Positions 44,746-53,461 of a DNA stretch of 64,000 nucleotides are shown piece by piece (the first letter of the stretch is position 1; every line of letters starts with the position of its first letter). A model generated the notes under the pieces. The model was given only the letters and a program-made list of their open reading frames with translations. It ran no database searches and had not been told where the DNA came from. Source of the DNA: Methylomonas lenta (lineage in GTDB: Bacteria > Pseudomonadota > Gammaproteobacteria > Methylococcales > Methylomonadaceae); NCBI RefSeq assembly GCF_001644015.1, contig NZ_LUUI01000095.1, positions 62,001 to 126,000 of the forward strand, in the 5' to 3' direction. Made by a program: the position numbers and the translations under genes.

Positions 44746-46029
44746 TTATTGGCTTAAAAACCAGGTGCTCAGCCATGGCACATAGGTAATAATAAAAACT
44801 GCGACTAATAAAATCAGCATAAACGGTAACGTGGCCTGGTAGAGTTCGCTAATGGATTTATTGAAGCGATAGCTGGCAATGAATAAATTCATCCCTACAG
44901 GTGGGGTTAGATAGCCAATCTGCATATTAGCCAAGAATATTATGCCTAAATGTATGGGGTGTATGCCATAACTGACGGCAATCGGCACGATCAGGGGCAC
45001 TACTATCACTAGAGCTGAAAAAATATCCAGAATAGCCCCTAGCACTAGTAAAAACAGGTTTAGCAACAATAAAAAACTAAGTTTGTTATCAACATGGCTT
45101 TTGATCCATTCAAATAACTGCATCGGCACTTCGGCGTCTATCAAAAAGTTGGTGAACGCCATCGATACACCCAGAATCAACAGAATACCACCCAGCATTT
45201 GCATGGATTCGCTCATGACTTTGCTTAAGCCGGCCAAGCGGATTTCTTTATAAACAAAAACTTCAACGATCAATACATACAAAGCCGTGGCAGCTGCGAC
45301 TTCTGATATCGCCAGAAACCCGCCAAAAATGCCGCCGATGATGAATAAGGGTAATGGTAGTTCCCAGGCAATAGCTTTTATGGCTGAAAACGCTTCCGGC
45401 CAGTTGAATTCGGTTTTATCTAGAGTCACATGCCGGTTAGCCCAGAGCGCCCATAGCGTCAATAATGCAATCATTAATAGGCTGGGCAATATGCCTGCCA
45501 TAAATAATTGTGTCAGGGTGAATCGCTCGCCGATGTTGATTTGCTGAACTATGATGCCATACAAAATCAACGGCACAGAGGGCGGTAACAGCAAGCCCAG
45601 ACTACCGGATGTTGTGACCAATCCTAGACTGAATTTGGCGTCATAACCTTCTTTGATTAAAACGGGTAGCAGCAATGCGCCCAGGGCGATAATTGTCACA
45701 CCGGAGGCGCCGGTAAAGGCGGTAAAGGCGGCGCAGGTTAACAGCGAAATAACGGCTAATCCAAACGGCATCCAGCCAAACCAGGCTCGGGTAAGCCGCA
45801 GTAGACGTTCTGATGTGTTGCTTTCCGATAACAAGTAACCCGACAAGGTGAATAAGGGTAGGGCAACTAACAACGGTGTGTTGGCGATGCGATACAGCTC
45901 GGCAGTTATGACTGTCAGATCAATTCCACTACTGTAAAAACCTAAAATGGTGGCCGCCAGGATCACAGCAAACAGCGGCGCACCCAATAGCAGCATCAAT
46001 AATAAAAGGATTGTAAGAATCAGCGTCAT
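44746..46029 (-). CDS. dctM: TRAP transporter large permease (DctM)
   Basis: A 427-residue membrane protein with about 12 hydrophobic segments. It carries the family sequence of the ion-coupled transporter: TLSGYLLSES, GASGVTIIALGALLLPVLIKEGY and TPPVGMNLFIAS. It forms the transport channel with DctQ. I start it at ATG 46029, four bases after the DctQ stop; a TTG further upstream is less likely. TRAP systems usually take up C4-dicarboxylates or other organic acids; the ligand is not known. Confidence 0.93.
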   Translation of the reverse strand: MTLILTILLLLMLLLGAPLFAVILAATILGFYSSGIDLTVITAELYRIANTPLLVALPLFTLSGYLLSESNTSERLLRLTRAWFGWMPFGLAVISLLTCAAFTAFTGASGVTIIALGALLLPVLIKEGYDAKFSLGLVTTSGSLGLLLPPSVPLILYGIIVQQINIGERFTLTQLFMAGILPSLLMIALLTLWALWANRHVTLDKTEFNWPEAFSAIKAIAWELPLPLFIIGGIFGGFLAISEVAAATALYVLIVEVFVYKEIRLAGLSKVMSESMQMLGGILLILGVSMAFTNFLIDAEVPMQLFEWIKSHVDNKLSFLLLLNLFLLVLGAILDIFSALVIVVPLIVPIAVSYGIHPIHLGIIFLANMQIGYLTPPVGMNLFIASYRFNKSISELYQATLPFMLILLVAVFIITYVPWLSTWFLSQ

Positions 46030-46033
46030 GTGA

Positions 46034-46513
46034 TTAAGCGGAATGTTTGTCGCCAATTAAGGCAGCAATGCTGTATCGCAAGGCAATGACAATAAAGGCA
46101 AACGGAATGATAGCTTCGCACAGCCAGTTGGGAATATCGGCAAATGCTTTATCGGCATAGGCGAACTCTTGCAGCAAAAAGTCGCTGCTAAACCAGGCCG
46201 CTACAAAACACACCAGTCCGGTTAAGCCATTACTGATACGCTGGGCAAGACCGCGCCAACGTGTAGGTAAGCGCTGCACAACGATGTCGATGGCTATATG
46301 GTTGCGCTGCCGACTGGCGAGCATGGCGCCCAGCATGGCAATCCAAAGCACGCTGATGCGGGTGTAGGCATCAGCCCACAGCAAGCCGCCACCCATTACA
46401 TTACGCATAAGGATTTGGGCGACGGCGATCATAATCAGCGAGAGGACTATAGTGACCAGTAACAGATTCTCGGCTTTTAGCAGACATTGATGTAATTTAA
46501 CCAGTATGCTCAT
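46034..46513 (-). CDS. dctQ: TRAP transporter small permease (DctQ)
   Basis: A 159-residue membrane protein with four hydrophobic segments; the typical LVTIVLSLIMIAVAQILMRNV and SVLWIAMLGAMLASRQRNHI are present. It pairs with DctM. The gene starts four bases downstream of the DctP stop, so the three TRAP genes are coupled. Confidence 0.92.
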   Translation of the reverse strand: MSILVKLHQCLLKAENLLLVTIVLSLIMIAVAQILMRNVMGGGLLWADAYTRISVLWIAMLGAMLASRQRNHIAIDIVVQRLPTRWRGLAQRISNGLTGLVCFVAAWFSSDFLLQEFAYADKAFADIPNWLCEAIIPFAFIVIALRYSIAALIGDKHSA

Positions 46514-46517
46514 AAGA

Positions 46518-47525
46518 TCAGGGTTGGGCTTGAGCCCTGATTTCGGCTAAATACTGATGCAGTTTTGCAGTTTTATCAGGGCTTAGATCTGCAGTTTTTT
46601 CAAACTCGCTGTTGGTGGCGGCAATTTTTTGTTTAAATTCTGCCTCCGCTTCCGGCGTGGGTTTGATAAATTGAATGCCTTGATTTTGCAGAGCAGCAAT
46701 AGCCTGTTGATTGTCCTCGCGGCTGTGCTGGTCAATTTCTTTGATCACGCGCGCCATAGTCTCGCGCACGATTTGTTGATCAGCCGCAGCGATTTCATCA
46801 AAGGCAGGCTTGTCGATAGTTAGGACGCCAAACAGGTATAGCATGGGTAAATCAGTGACATATTTGATTTTGCTGTGCCATTGCAAAGCCAAGGCGCCAA
46901 CTGGAGAGCCGGTGACGACATTGATCATGCCAGTTTGTAAGCCCATCAATACATCGCGCAGAGGAAGAGGCGTAGGGGAAATATCGAAAGCCTGGAAAGC
47001 ATTGATGGCGATTTTATTGTCATCCGGTGCCCAGGCTTTTTGACTGCGCATGTCGTCCAGTGTGCGGATCGGGGTGGTTGACATTAAGTAAGCAAAACCC
47101 ACGTTGGCAAATCCTAAGGCTACCATGCCCTGTTGCTCCATACCTTGCATCAGTTCGGCATCCATTTTTTGGCGTACGTAATCGACTTCCTGTTCGTTTT
47201 GGAACAGCAATACCAGGTTGTAAAGCTGGATGTCGGGATAAACCCCATTTAATACACCACTGGTAACTGCTGCGCCTTGCAGTTGGTGTAAACGAATTTT
47301 GCGTAATACGGTAGCGTCATCACCCATTACGCCGCCAGGATAAAACTTCAGATTAACCCGGCCATCAGTCTGCTTTTCGATTTCTTCAGCGCCTGCGCGC
47401 ATTTTTTGCATCCAGTAGGAGCCGTCAGGCGACAGTGTGGCGATTTTCAGCGTCACTGCGGATGCGATTTGTGAGCATAGAAAGAGTAAGGAAAAAGCCA
47501 GGAATTTAAATAAATTAGATTTCAT
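46518..47525 (-). CDS. dctP: TRAP transporter substrate-binding protein (DctP)
   Basis: A 335-residue periplasmic binding protein with a signal peptide (FLAFSLLFLCSQIASA). The family start LKIATLSPDGSYWMQKM is present, followed by GRVNLKFYPGGVMG and a substrate-binding region. The Arg that would bind a carboxylate in most DctP proteins is expected around GMINVVTGSPVGALALQW, but I cannot place it safely. Last residues are a helical tail. Confidence 0.93.
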   Translation of the reverse strand: MKSNLFKFLAFSLLFLCSQIASAVTLKIATLSPDGSYWMQKMRAGAEEIEKQTDGRVNLKFYPGGVMGDDATVLRKIRLHQLQGAAVTSGVLNGVYPDIQLYNLVLLFQNEQEVDYVRQKMDAELMQGMEQQGMVALGFANVGFAYLMSTTPIRTLDDMRSQKAWAPDDNKIAINAFQAFDISPTPLPLRDVLMGLQTGMINVVTGSPVGALALQWHSKIKYVTDLPMLYLFGVLTIDKPAFDEIAAADQQIVRETMARVIKEIDQHSREDNQQAIAALQNQGIQFIKPTPEAEAEFKQKIAATNSEFEKTADLSPDKTAKLHQYLAEIRAQAQP

Positions 47526-47541
47526 GATGATATGCTTCGTT

Positions 47542-48423
47542 TTAAAAATAATCGTTGGCGTTATCGAGCAATTGTTGTGCTTGTTGCTGTGCCAGGGTAT
47601 TGATCAACGTCAGGCCGGGTGCAGCGACATTTGCTTTTAACACCTTTTTTAATAAATTGTCGTGCAAATCACGATCAAAAGCCATGCGAGCGTAATATTT
47701 AGCATACAATACATTGATCATTAGATTATCCGGCGCCAATTGCAAGGCGCGTTGAAAGTGTTGTTGGGCTAATTCGGGTTTCCCGCCCAAAGTCTCTGGT
47801 ATCAGGCTTTCCATTACTGCCATATAGACATGGGCAGTGCCTTGTTTGTAGGTTTCGTCTAATTCTAGCACTCGTTTTAAGATCAACTTGACTTGAGCCA
47901 GTTGTGCAATGGCGTTCCAGTCGCTTTTGTTGGCTTGTATCCAAGCAGTCCAGGCGGCGGAAATACTGTAAAGGCTGTCGATGTCGTCAATATCGGTTTG
48001 TGCGATCAGTGAACGCAGATCATCAAATGATTTTTGCTGCAAACCACACCAGTTTTGATCGTGCAAACAACCGCCTTGTAAGGCAAAATCCAGGCTTTTG
48101 CGACTCAAGCGTTGTTTACGTATCTCGTCATCTGGCAACAGGCTTATATAAGCGCCATACATATTCGCGGTTGCAAACAAAAGGCTTTCATTTTCTGCGT
48201 CGCCGGTTGCTGATGCTTCCAGCATGATGAGGTAGGCGGGCAAGGCGTCGGCAACTGTATCAGGGTCGTTATGGTTGAGAACGGTTTGTTTTAGGTTGTC
48301 AGTAAAATCTTCGGTCGCAGAGCCAATAATATAACTGCATCCATTAAGCCCCATTACTATGAGCAACAGGGTGGTTTTTACTAGCTGTCGATATGCAGGC
48401 GTATGTAAGTCAGTTGATTTCAT
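47542..48423 (-). CDS. TatT-type TRAP-associated lipoprotein
   Basis: A 293-residue lipoprotein with the lipobox LNGC after a hydrophobic run (LLLIVMGLNGC). I start it at ATG 48423 with a GGAG site upstream; this gives an overlap of 14 bases with the pap gene end. The rest is helical with TPR-like repeats (AQQHFQRALQLAPDNL), and a conserved QNWCGLQQKSFDDL. TatT proteins associate with DctP in some systems. It is 16 bases upstream of dctP on the same strand. Confidence 0.85.
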   Translation of the reverse strand: MKSTDLHTPAYRQLVKTTLLLIVMGLNGCSYIIGSATEDFTDNLKQTVLNHNDPDTVADALPAYLIMLEASATGDAENESLLFATANMYGAYISLLPDDEIRKQRLSRKSLDFALQGGCLHDQNWCGLQQKSFDDLRSLIAQTDIDDIDSLYSISAAWTAWIQANKSDWNAIAQLAQVKLILKRVLELDETYKQGTAHVYMAVMESLIPETLGGKPELAQQHFQRALQLAPDNLMINVLYAKYYARMAFDRDLHDNLLKKVLKANVAAPGLTLINTLAQQQAQQLLDNANDYF

Positions 48424-49906
48424 CGAGCATTTTCTCCAGGCGCTCACAATAGGCTTTAATGATTTTGATGCGGGCATAATATTTGTCATTGGATTCTACC
48501 AGTAACCAAGGCGATTTACTGGTGCTGGTGCGAGCGATCATTTCGTTGACGGCTTTTTGGTAATCGTCCCATTTTTCACGGTTACGGTAGTCTTCATCGG
48601 TGATTTTGAATTGTTTATAGCTGATTTGTTCGCGTCGCTTAAAGCGGTCAATTTGTTCGTCTTTATCGATATGCAGCCAAAATTTCATAATGACTATACC
48701 GTGCGCAAGCAAGGCTTCTTCAAAATTGACGATTTCCGAATAAGCGCGTTGCCAATGGCTGTTTTTGGCTAGGCCTTCGACTCGCTCTACTAGCACCCGG
48801 CCATACCAGCTACGGTCGTAAATAGTCACCTGGCCTGCGCGTGGAATGTGTCGCCAGAAACGCCAGAGATAATGATGTGAGCGCTCTTCGTCAGTGGGGG
48901 CGGCGATGGGGATAACTTGATAATGCCGTGCATCCATGGATTCTGTCAGGCGTCTAATGGCGCCGCCTTTGCCGGCAGCGTCCCAGCCTTCGAACACCAG
49001 GATGCTGGAACGATTAGCAGCCAATGCATGTCGGCTTAGTTCGTTAAGCTTACCCTGATATTTTTCCAGTTGTTTTTTATAGTAGGATTTGCCCAGTTTC
49101 AAGCTTAAATCCAGTGAATCAAGCAGATTGTATTGCTCTATCAGGCTGTTGTTGGATGAGTTTTGCAGATCCGTAGCTGTGGATAGGGTGGCGTCATATT
49201 GCTGTATATGTTGCTCGATACGCTCAAACACATGTTGGCCGACAGTTAGGCTGCTGTATCGGATGTCCGAGCCTTCTACGATTAACCAGGGCGCGTAAGA
49301 TTTGCTGGTTTCGGTCAGCACTTGTTCAGCAACGCCGATAAATTCGTCATACAAGCCTAAATGCTGTCTATCCTTGTCTGTCACCCGCCATTTTGTGGCG
49401 GGATTTTTGGCAAGCGATTTTAGTCGTTTGGCCTGATCTGCTTTTTTAAGATGCAGCCAGCATTTGATAATTAATGTGTTGTCGTCCGCTAATAACTTTT
49501 CCAGTTGATTGATTTGTGTCAACTCGGTTTGCAAAGCGTTGTCATCAACTTTTTGATAAACCCTTTGCGCAATGGGGTCGCTATACCATGAACCGACATA
49601 AACCCCTATCGTGCCCTTGGCAGGAAGCGTGCGCCAATAACGCCAGAATGTAGGGCGCTCACGTTCTTCGTCGCTAGCTTCGCCGAGGGCGATAGTGCGC
49701 ATATGGCGAGGGTCCAGCCATTCGTTAAGTTTATGAATCACTTCACCTTTGCCACCGCCGTCAACACCTGAAATGATAATGATGACTGAAAATGGGCAGC
49801 TTTTTAGTTGGTGTTGTATCGTTAGCAGTTGGGTGCGCAGCTGTGCTGATTTTTCTTTATACAGCGATTTTTCAACAGTGTGGCCTAATTCAGCAACTTC
49901 AAACAC
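48410..49906 (-). CDS. pap: Polyphosphate:AMP phosphotransferase (two PPK2 domains)
   Basis: A 498-residue protein of two PPK2 domains in tandem. The first P-loop is VDGGGKGEVIHKL (about residue 47), with VGSWYSDPI; the second is EGWDAAGKGGAIRRL (about residue 305), with YDRSWYGRVLVERVEG and PTDEERSHHYLWRFW. Two-domain PPK2 enzymes make ADP from AMP and polyphosphate. The second domain has full motifs; the first has less complete ones and may be non-catalytic. It is the first gene on the TRAP strand. Confidence 0.9.
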   Translation of the reverse strand: MFEVAELGHTVEKSLYKEKSAQLRTQLLTIQHQLKSCPFSVIIIISGVDGGGKGEVIHKLNEWLDPRHMRTIALGEASDEERERPTFWRYWRTLPAKGTIGVYVGSWYSDPIAQRVYQKVDDNALQTELTQINQLEKLLADDNTLIIKCWLHLKKADQAKRLKSLAKNPATKWRVTDKDRQHLGLYDEFIGVAEQVLTETSKSYAPWLIVEGSDIRYSSLTVGQHVFERIEQHIQQYDATLSTATDLQNSSNNSLIEQYNLLDSLDLSLKLGKSYYKKQLEKYQGKLNELSRHALAANRSSILVFEGWDAAGKGGAIRRLTESMDARHYQVIPIAAPTDEERSHHYLWRFWRHIPRAGQVTIYDRSWYGRVLVERVEGLAKNSHWQRAYSEIVNFEEALLAHGIVIMKFWLHIDKDEQIDRFKRREQISYKQFKITDEDYRNREKWDDYQKAVNEMIARTSTSKSPWLLVESNDKYYARIKIIKAYCERLEKMLDEIN

Positions 49907-49971
49907 GGTTTAGACTCCTTAATTTTTAGTCTATTACTTTACCGGACAATGGGGTTTAAGGCATCTTTTAC

Positions 49972-50009
49972 AATTTTGTTTTGACACAAAACAAAATTAA
50001 GTGTAAAAA
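49972..50009 (+). promoter_or_regulatory. Sigma-70 promoter overlapping a 12-base inverted repeat
   Basis: AATTTTGTTTTG (49972-49983) pairs exactly with 49987-49998 across an ACA loop. It overlaps a consensus -35 TTGACA (49981-49986), and 17 bases on there is a -10-like TAAAAA (50004-50009). The inverted repeat could be an operator. The start codon of the small protein gene is about 105 bases downstream of the -10 box. Confidence 0.65.
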
Positions 50010-50061
50010 ATGCACCGTCGACCAAAAAAAATACTAATTTTCGACATGTAACTCGAGTTGC

Positions 50062-50075
50062 CCCTTAATTAAGGG
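50062..50075. repeat. 14-base palindrome in the leader of the 66-residue gene
   Basis: CCCTTAATTAAGGG is a perfect palindrome in the predicted 5' leader, 38 bases before the ATG. It may be a binding site or fold in the leader RNA. Confidence 0.7.
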
Positions 50076-50113
50076 CTTAATTACTATTACAACAATTTAA
50101 TGAGGATTTAAAA

Positions 50114-50314
50114 ATGGCTGAACAAGAAAAAGATAACACAATGGCTGTCGTCATCGGCGTTACTCTGGTTGCTATCATCGGCGTATTTCTGTTGAAAGCT
50201 GATGAAACTAAACATTTGGAAAATTATTCAGGCGAAACTACAGCTGCGGCTGAAGCTCAAGTGTTGAAAGGTCACAAAGACTTCAACAACGACGTTTTGA
50301 AAGACGCAGAATAA
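50114..50314 (+). CDS. Small single-span membrane protein (66 residues)
   Basis: A short protein of 66 residues: a polar N-terminus of about nine residues, one transmembrane segment (MAVVIGVTLVAIIGVFLL), then a charged hydrophilic tail rich in Lys, Glu and Ala. The ATG follows TGAGGA at good spacing. A strong promoter and a long leader precede it and a strong terminator follows, which is the look of an abundant monocistronic gene. I recognise no family. It has no cysteine or catalytic motif. Confidence 0.8.
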   Translation: MAEQEKDNTMAVVIGVTLVAIIGVFLLKADETKHLENYSGETTAAAEAQVLKGHKDFNNDVLKDAE

Positions 50315-50352
50315 GCAAAACTTACAATAATAATAAATATTAAGTTAGTTCA

Positions 50353-50387
50353 GCCATCTCTTGCTGCGGCAAGAGATGGCTTTTTTA
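50353..50387 (+). terminator. Rho-independent terminator of the small membrane protein gene
   Basis: AGCCATCTCTTGC (50353-50365), loop TGCG, then GCAAGAGATGGCT (50370-50382) and a run of T. Perfect 13-base stem. Confidence 0.95.
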
Positions 50388-50586
50388 TGTTTAGAGTCTT
50401 GGTTTTTTCATTTCCAGTTTGCCGTAAATCGCCGTGTTTCATGCTAACGGTCATGAAGGCGTTGCATCGCTCCGACAGATGAATGTACGTTTTCACCTAG
50501 TCTGTGAATACTTTCTCGATGCTTTTCATAACAATGCCTAGTTGAGCCGTTGAAATCCCTTCTTCCCTAAAAATTACCCGAAAAAA

Positions 50587-52869
50587 ATGGACGTTATCCA
50601 GCGTATTGCCGAAGAACTCTCGGTAACATCTCAACAAGTAGCTGCAGCAGTGGCTTTATTGGACGAAGGTGCTACGGTGCCGTTTATTGCCCGTTATCGT
50701 AAAGAAGCGACCAATGGTTTAGATGATACCCAGTTACGGAGACTAGAAGAGCGTTTGAGTTATTTGCGCGAACTTAATGATAGACGCAAGACCATTCTGG
50801 AAAGCATAGCTACTCAAGACAAGCTGACGCCTGAATTGGAACGAGCCATTAAGCTAGCCGATAGCAAAACCTTACTGGAAGATTTATATCTACCCTATAA
50901 ACCCAAACGTCGTACCAAAGCACAAATAGCGCGTGAAGCGGGCCTGGAGCCGTTGGCTGATGCCTTGATGGCTGACCGTGCTTTGATACCCGAACAAATA
51001 GCCCAGGCATATGTTAATGCCGATAAAGCCGTGATGGATGTGGCAGCTGCTTTGGATGGCGCACGGCAAATTTTGATGGAACGCATCTCTGAAAATGCCG
51101 AATTATTGTCTGAATTACGCGAACGCATCTGGCGTAAAGGTATTTTGCATTCTACTGTCGTCAGTGGCAAAGAAACTGAGGCGGCTAAGTTTAAGGATTA
51201 TTTCGATTACAGCGAAGCGATCAATACCATTCCTTCACATCGTGCACTGGCTATCTTTCGTGGCCGTAATGAAGATGTACTTTCGCTGACGCTAAAACCG
51301 GCAGAATTGGATCAGGAAGAACATCAACTCTGTACCCAGTTTGTTTGTCAGCAGCTTGCGATTAAGGATATCAGCAAGCCAGCAGATGCCTGGTTGGCGG
51401 AAACAGCTCGATTTGCCTGGAAAATCAAACTGTTTACCCGAATCGATCTGGACTTGAAACTTAGATTGCGCGAAGCGGCTGAATTAGAAGCGATTCGAGT
51501 GTTTGCCAATAATTTGCGCGATTTACTATTAATGGCACCCGCAGGGCATAAAACCACTATGGGTCTCGATCCGGGTATTCGTACAGGGGTCAAAGTGGCT
51601 GTGGTTGATACTACTGGCAAAGTCTTGGCGACCGATACCATTTATCCGCATGCCCCGAAAAATCAGTGGGATCAATCGATAGCGATATTAGCCCGACTGA
51701 TAAAGCAGCATCAGGTAACACTGGTCAGTATCGGCAACGGTACAGCCTCCCGCGAGACCGATCAACTGGTTGCCGATCTGATGAAGCAGCACAAAGATTT
51801 GCCTATTCAAAAAATCATGGTCTCAGAAGCTGGTGCATCAGTTTATTCCGCGTCGGAATTGGCCGCCAAAGAATTTCCCGAGCTGGATGTGTCGCTACGT
51901 GGTGCGGTCTCTATTGCGCGCCGCTTACAAGACCCACTGGCAGAATTAGTTAAAATCGATCCCAAAGCCATTGGCGTCGGCCAGTATCAGCATGATGTCA
52001 ATCAAGTGCAGTTGGCGCGCATGCTGGATACAGTAGTGGAAGATTGTGTGAACGCAGTGGGTGTGGATGTGAATACTGCATCCGTGCCTTTGTTGAAGCA
52101 AGTTTCCGGTTTGACAGCCAGTATCAGTGAAAACATAGTGAGCTTTCGAAATAGCAACGGTCCGTTCCTGAACCGAAGCCAACTGAAAAAAGTGCCGCGT
52201 CTGGGGGATAAGGCTTTTGAACAGGCCGCTGGTTTTTTGCGCATAATGAGTGGCGATAATCCACTGGATGCCTCGTCCGTGCATCCTGAAGCTTATCCGC
52301 TGGTGAATGCCATTCTGGACGACACTGGTAAATCAATCCGGGACTTGATCGGTCAGAGTCAGTTTTTACGTAGTTTAAACCCGGCTAATTACATTAGCAG
52401 CGCATTTGGATTACCCACAGTTAGCGATATTCTGCAAGAGCTGGAAAAACCTGGACGTGACCCGCGGCCTGAATTCAAAAGTGTGCAATTCAAAGAAGGC
52501 GTAGAGAAGGTCACCGATTTACAGCCCGGCATGACGCTGGAAGGGGTTGTGACCAATGTGGCCAATTTTGGTGCCTTTGTCGATATTGGTGTGCATCAGG
52601 ATGGTTTAGTACATATTTCGCATTTGGCAGATGATTTTGTCAAAGACCCACGTAGCGTGGTGAAAGCCGGCGACATGGTGAAAGTGCGCGTTTTAGAGGT
52701 CGATGTGGCGCGGCAGCGAATATCTTTGAGCATGAAGAAAAGTGTTGATAGCAACGATATCGTGCCAAGTGAAAAGCCGCAAAAAACCAATCATAAAGTT
52801 AAGCCCAAATCGCAACCAATACTGCAAAATAGTATGAGCAATGCCTTTGCCAAAGCGCTGAAAAAATAA
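50587..52869 (+). CDS. tex: Transcription accessory protein Tex
   Basis: A 760-residue RNA-binding protein. Domains in order: N-terminal helical Tex domain ([32 protein letters not shown]), YqgF-like RNase H fold ([19 protein letters not shown], about 318-336), helix-hairpin-helix segments, and a C-terminal S1 domain ([21 protein letters not shown] to RQRISLSMK). It acts in transcription and RNA processing and in several bacteria affects toxin or stress genes. Length is standard. Confidence 0.96.
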   Translation: MDVIQRIAEELSVTSQQVAAAVALLDEGATVPFIARYRKEATNGLDDTQLRRLEERLSYLRELNDRRKTILESIATQDKLTPELERAIKLADSKTLLEDLYLPYKPKRRTKAQIAREAGLEPLADALMADRALIPEQIAQAYVNADKAVMDVAAALDGARQILMERISENAELLSELRERIWRKGILHSTVVSGKETEAAKFKDYFDYSEAINTIPSHRALAIFRGRNEDVLSLTLKPAELDQEEHQLCTQFVCQQLAIKDISKPADAWLAETARFAWKIKLFTRIDLDLKLRLREAAELEAIRVFANNLRDLLLMAPAGHKTTMGLDPGIRTGVKVAVVDTTGKVLATDTIYPHAPKNQWDQSIAILARLIKQHQVTLVSIGNGTASRETDQLVADLMKQHKDLPIQKIMVSEAGASVYSASELAAKEFPELDVSLRGAVSIARRLQDPLAELVKIDPKAIGVGQYQHDVNQVQLARMLDTVVEDCVNAVGVDVNTASVPLLKQVSGLTASISENIVSFRNSNGPFLNRSQLKKVPRLGDKAFEQAAGFLRIMSGDNPLDASSVHPEAYPLVNAILDDTGKSIRDLIGQSQFLRSLNPANYISSAFGLPTVSDILQELEKPGRDPRPEFKSVQFKEGVEKVTDLQPGMTLEGVVTNVANFGAFVDIGVHQDGLVHISHLADDFVKDPRSVVKAGDMVKVRVLEVDVARQRISLSMKKSVDSNDIVPSEKPQKTNHKVKPKSQPILQNSMSNAFAKALKK

Positions 52870-53031
52870 AATTTTCAGGCTCTGCTATACTTTTTTCCGA
52901 ATATAGTAGGCGTAAGGTCTTAAGTGTTTATATGCGTATGCATGACCACTATGCATGCGCAAGCTGTTTACCAAGCTTGTTTTTGTTAAGCTAAAATTGC
53001 CTGCTATCGCGCTCAATTCACAGGAAAAGAT

Positions 53032-53409
53032 ATGAAACTGAATACCCATTCCCTTGCCTTACTCTTGCTGATTGGCTTTTTGGCAGCTATTAATCCAGCG
53101 CAAGCCGAGCAGTCTGAAAGCTACGGTCAAACAGTTGGACGAAAGCTGCTCAGTGGTTTTGGGAATATGACTACAGCAGTAGCTGAGATTCCAAAAAATA
53201 TCATTATTGTTAGTAACGATAGCAATATTATCTGGGGTGTGGCGGGCGGCTCTTTCAAGGGTTTGCTGCAAACGATTGGACGCATGGGTGTGGGTGCGTT
53301 AGATTTGCTGACGGCGCCGATTCCAACCTATCCGATAGTAGATCCGGCATTTGTTTGGGACGACTTTTATGCAGAAACCACTTATGGTCCTGCAATGGTG
53401 GGTCAATAA
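53032..53409 (+). CDS. Exosortase-associated TIGR04073-like protein
   Basis: A 125-residue exported protein with a signal peptide (LALLLLIGFLAAINPAQA). The pattern YGQTVGRKLLSGFGNMTTAVAE then IPKN and a GLLQTIGRMGVGALDLLTAPIPTYP block matches the TIGR04073 family, which occurs with exosortase/PEP-CTERM systems. Function is not known. The ATG has a weak AGGAAAAGAT ribosome site. A hairpin follows. Confidence 0.82.
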   Translation: MKLNTHSLALLLLIGFLAAINPAQAEQSESYGQTVGRKLLSGFGNMTTAVAEIPKNIIIVSNDSNIIWGVAGGSFKGLLQTIGRMGVGALDLLTAPIPTYPIVDPAFVWDDFYAETTYGPAMVGQ

Positions 53410-53420
53410 TCTTATTAAAC

Positions 53421-53459
53421 GCCAAGCAGCAACTGCCTTTTGGCTAGTTACTGCTTGCC
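53421..53459. terminator. Imperfect hairpin between convergent genes
   Basis: AAGCAG-C-AACT-GCC (53424-53437) pairs with GGC-T-AGTT-A-CTGCTT (53442-53456) over TTTT. It separates the TIGR04073 gene and sbcC. No clean T run. Confidence 0.4.
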
Positions 53460-53461
53460 TA

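Noticed and set aside
48410-48489. Longer TatT start at 48489
   Set aside because: It would overlap the pap gene by 80 bases; the ATG at 48423 has a better site and gives a normal lipoprotein signal.
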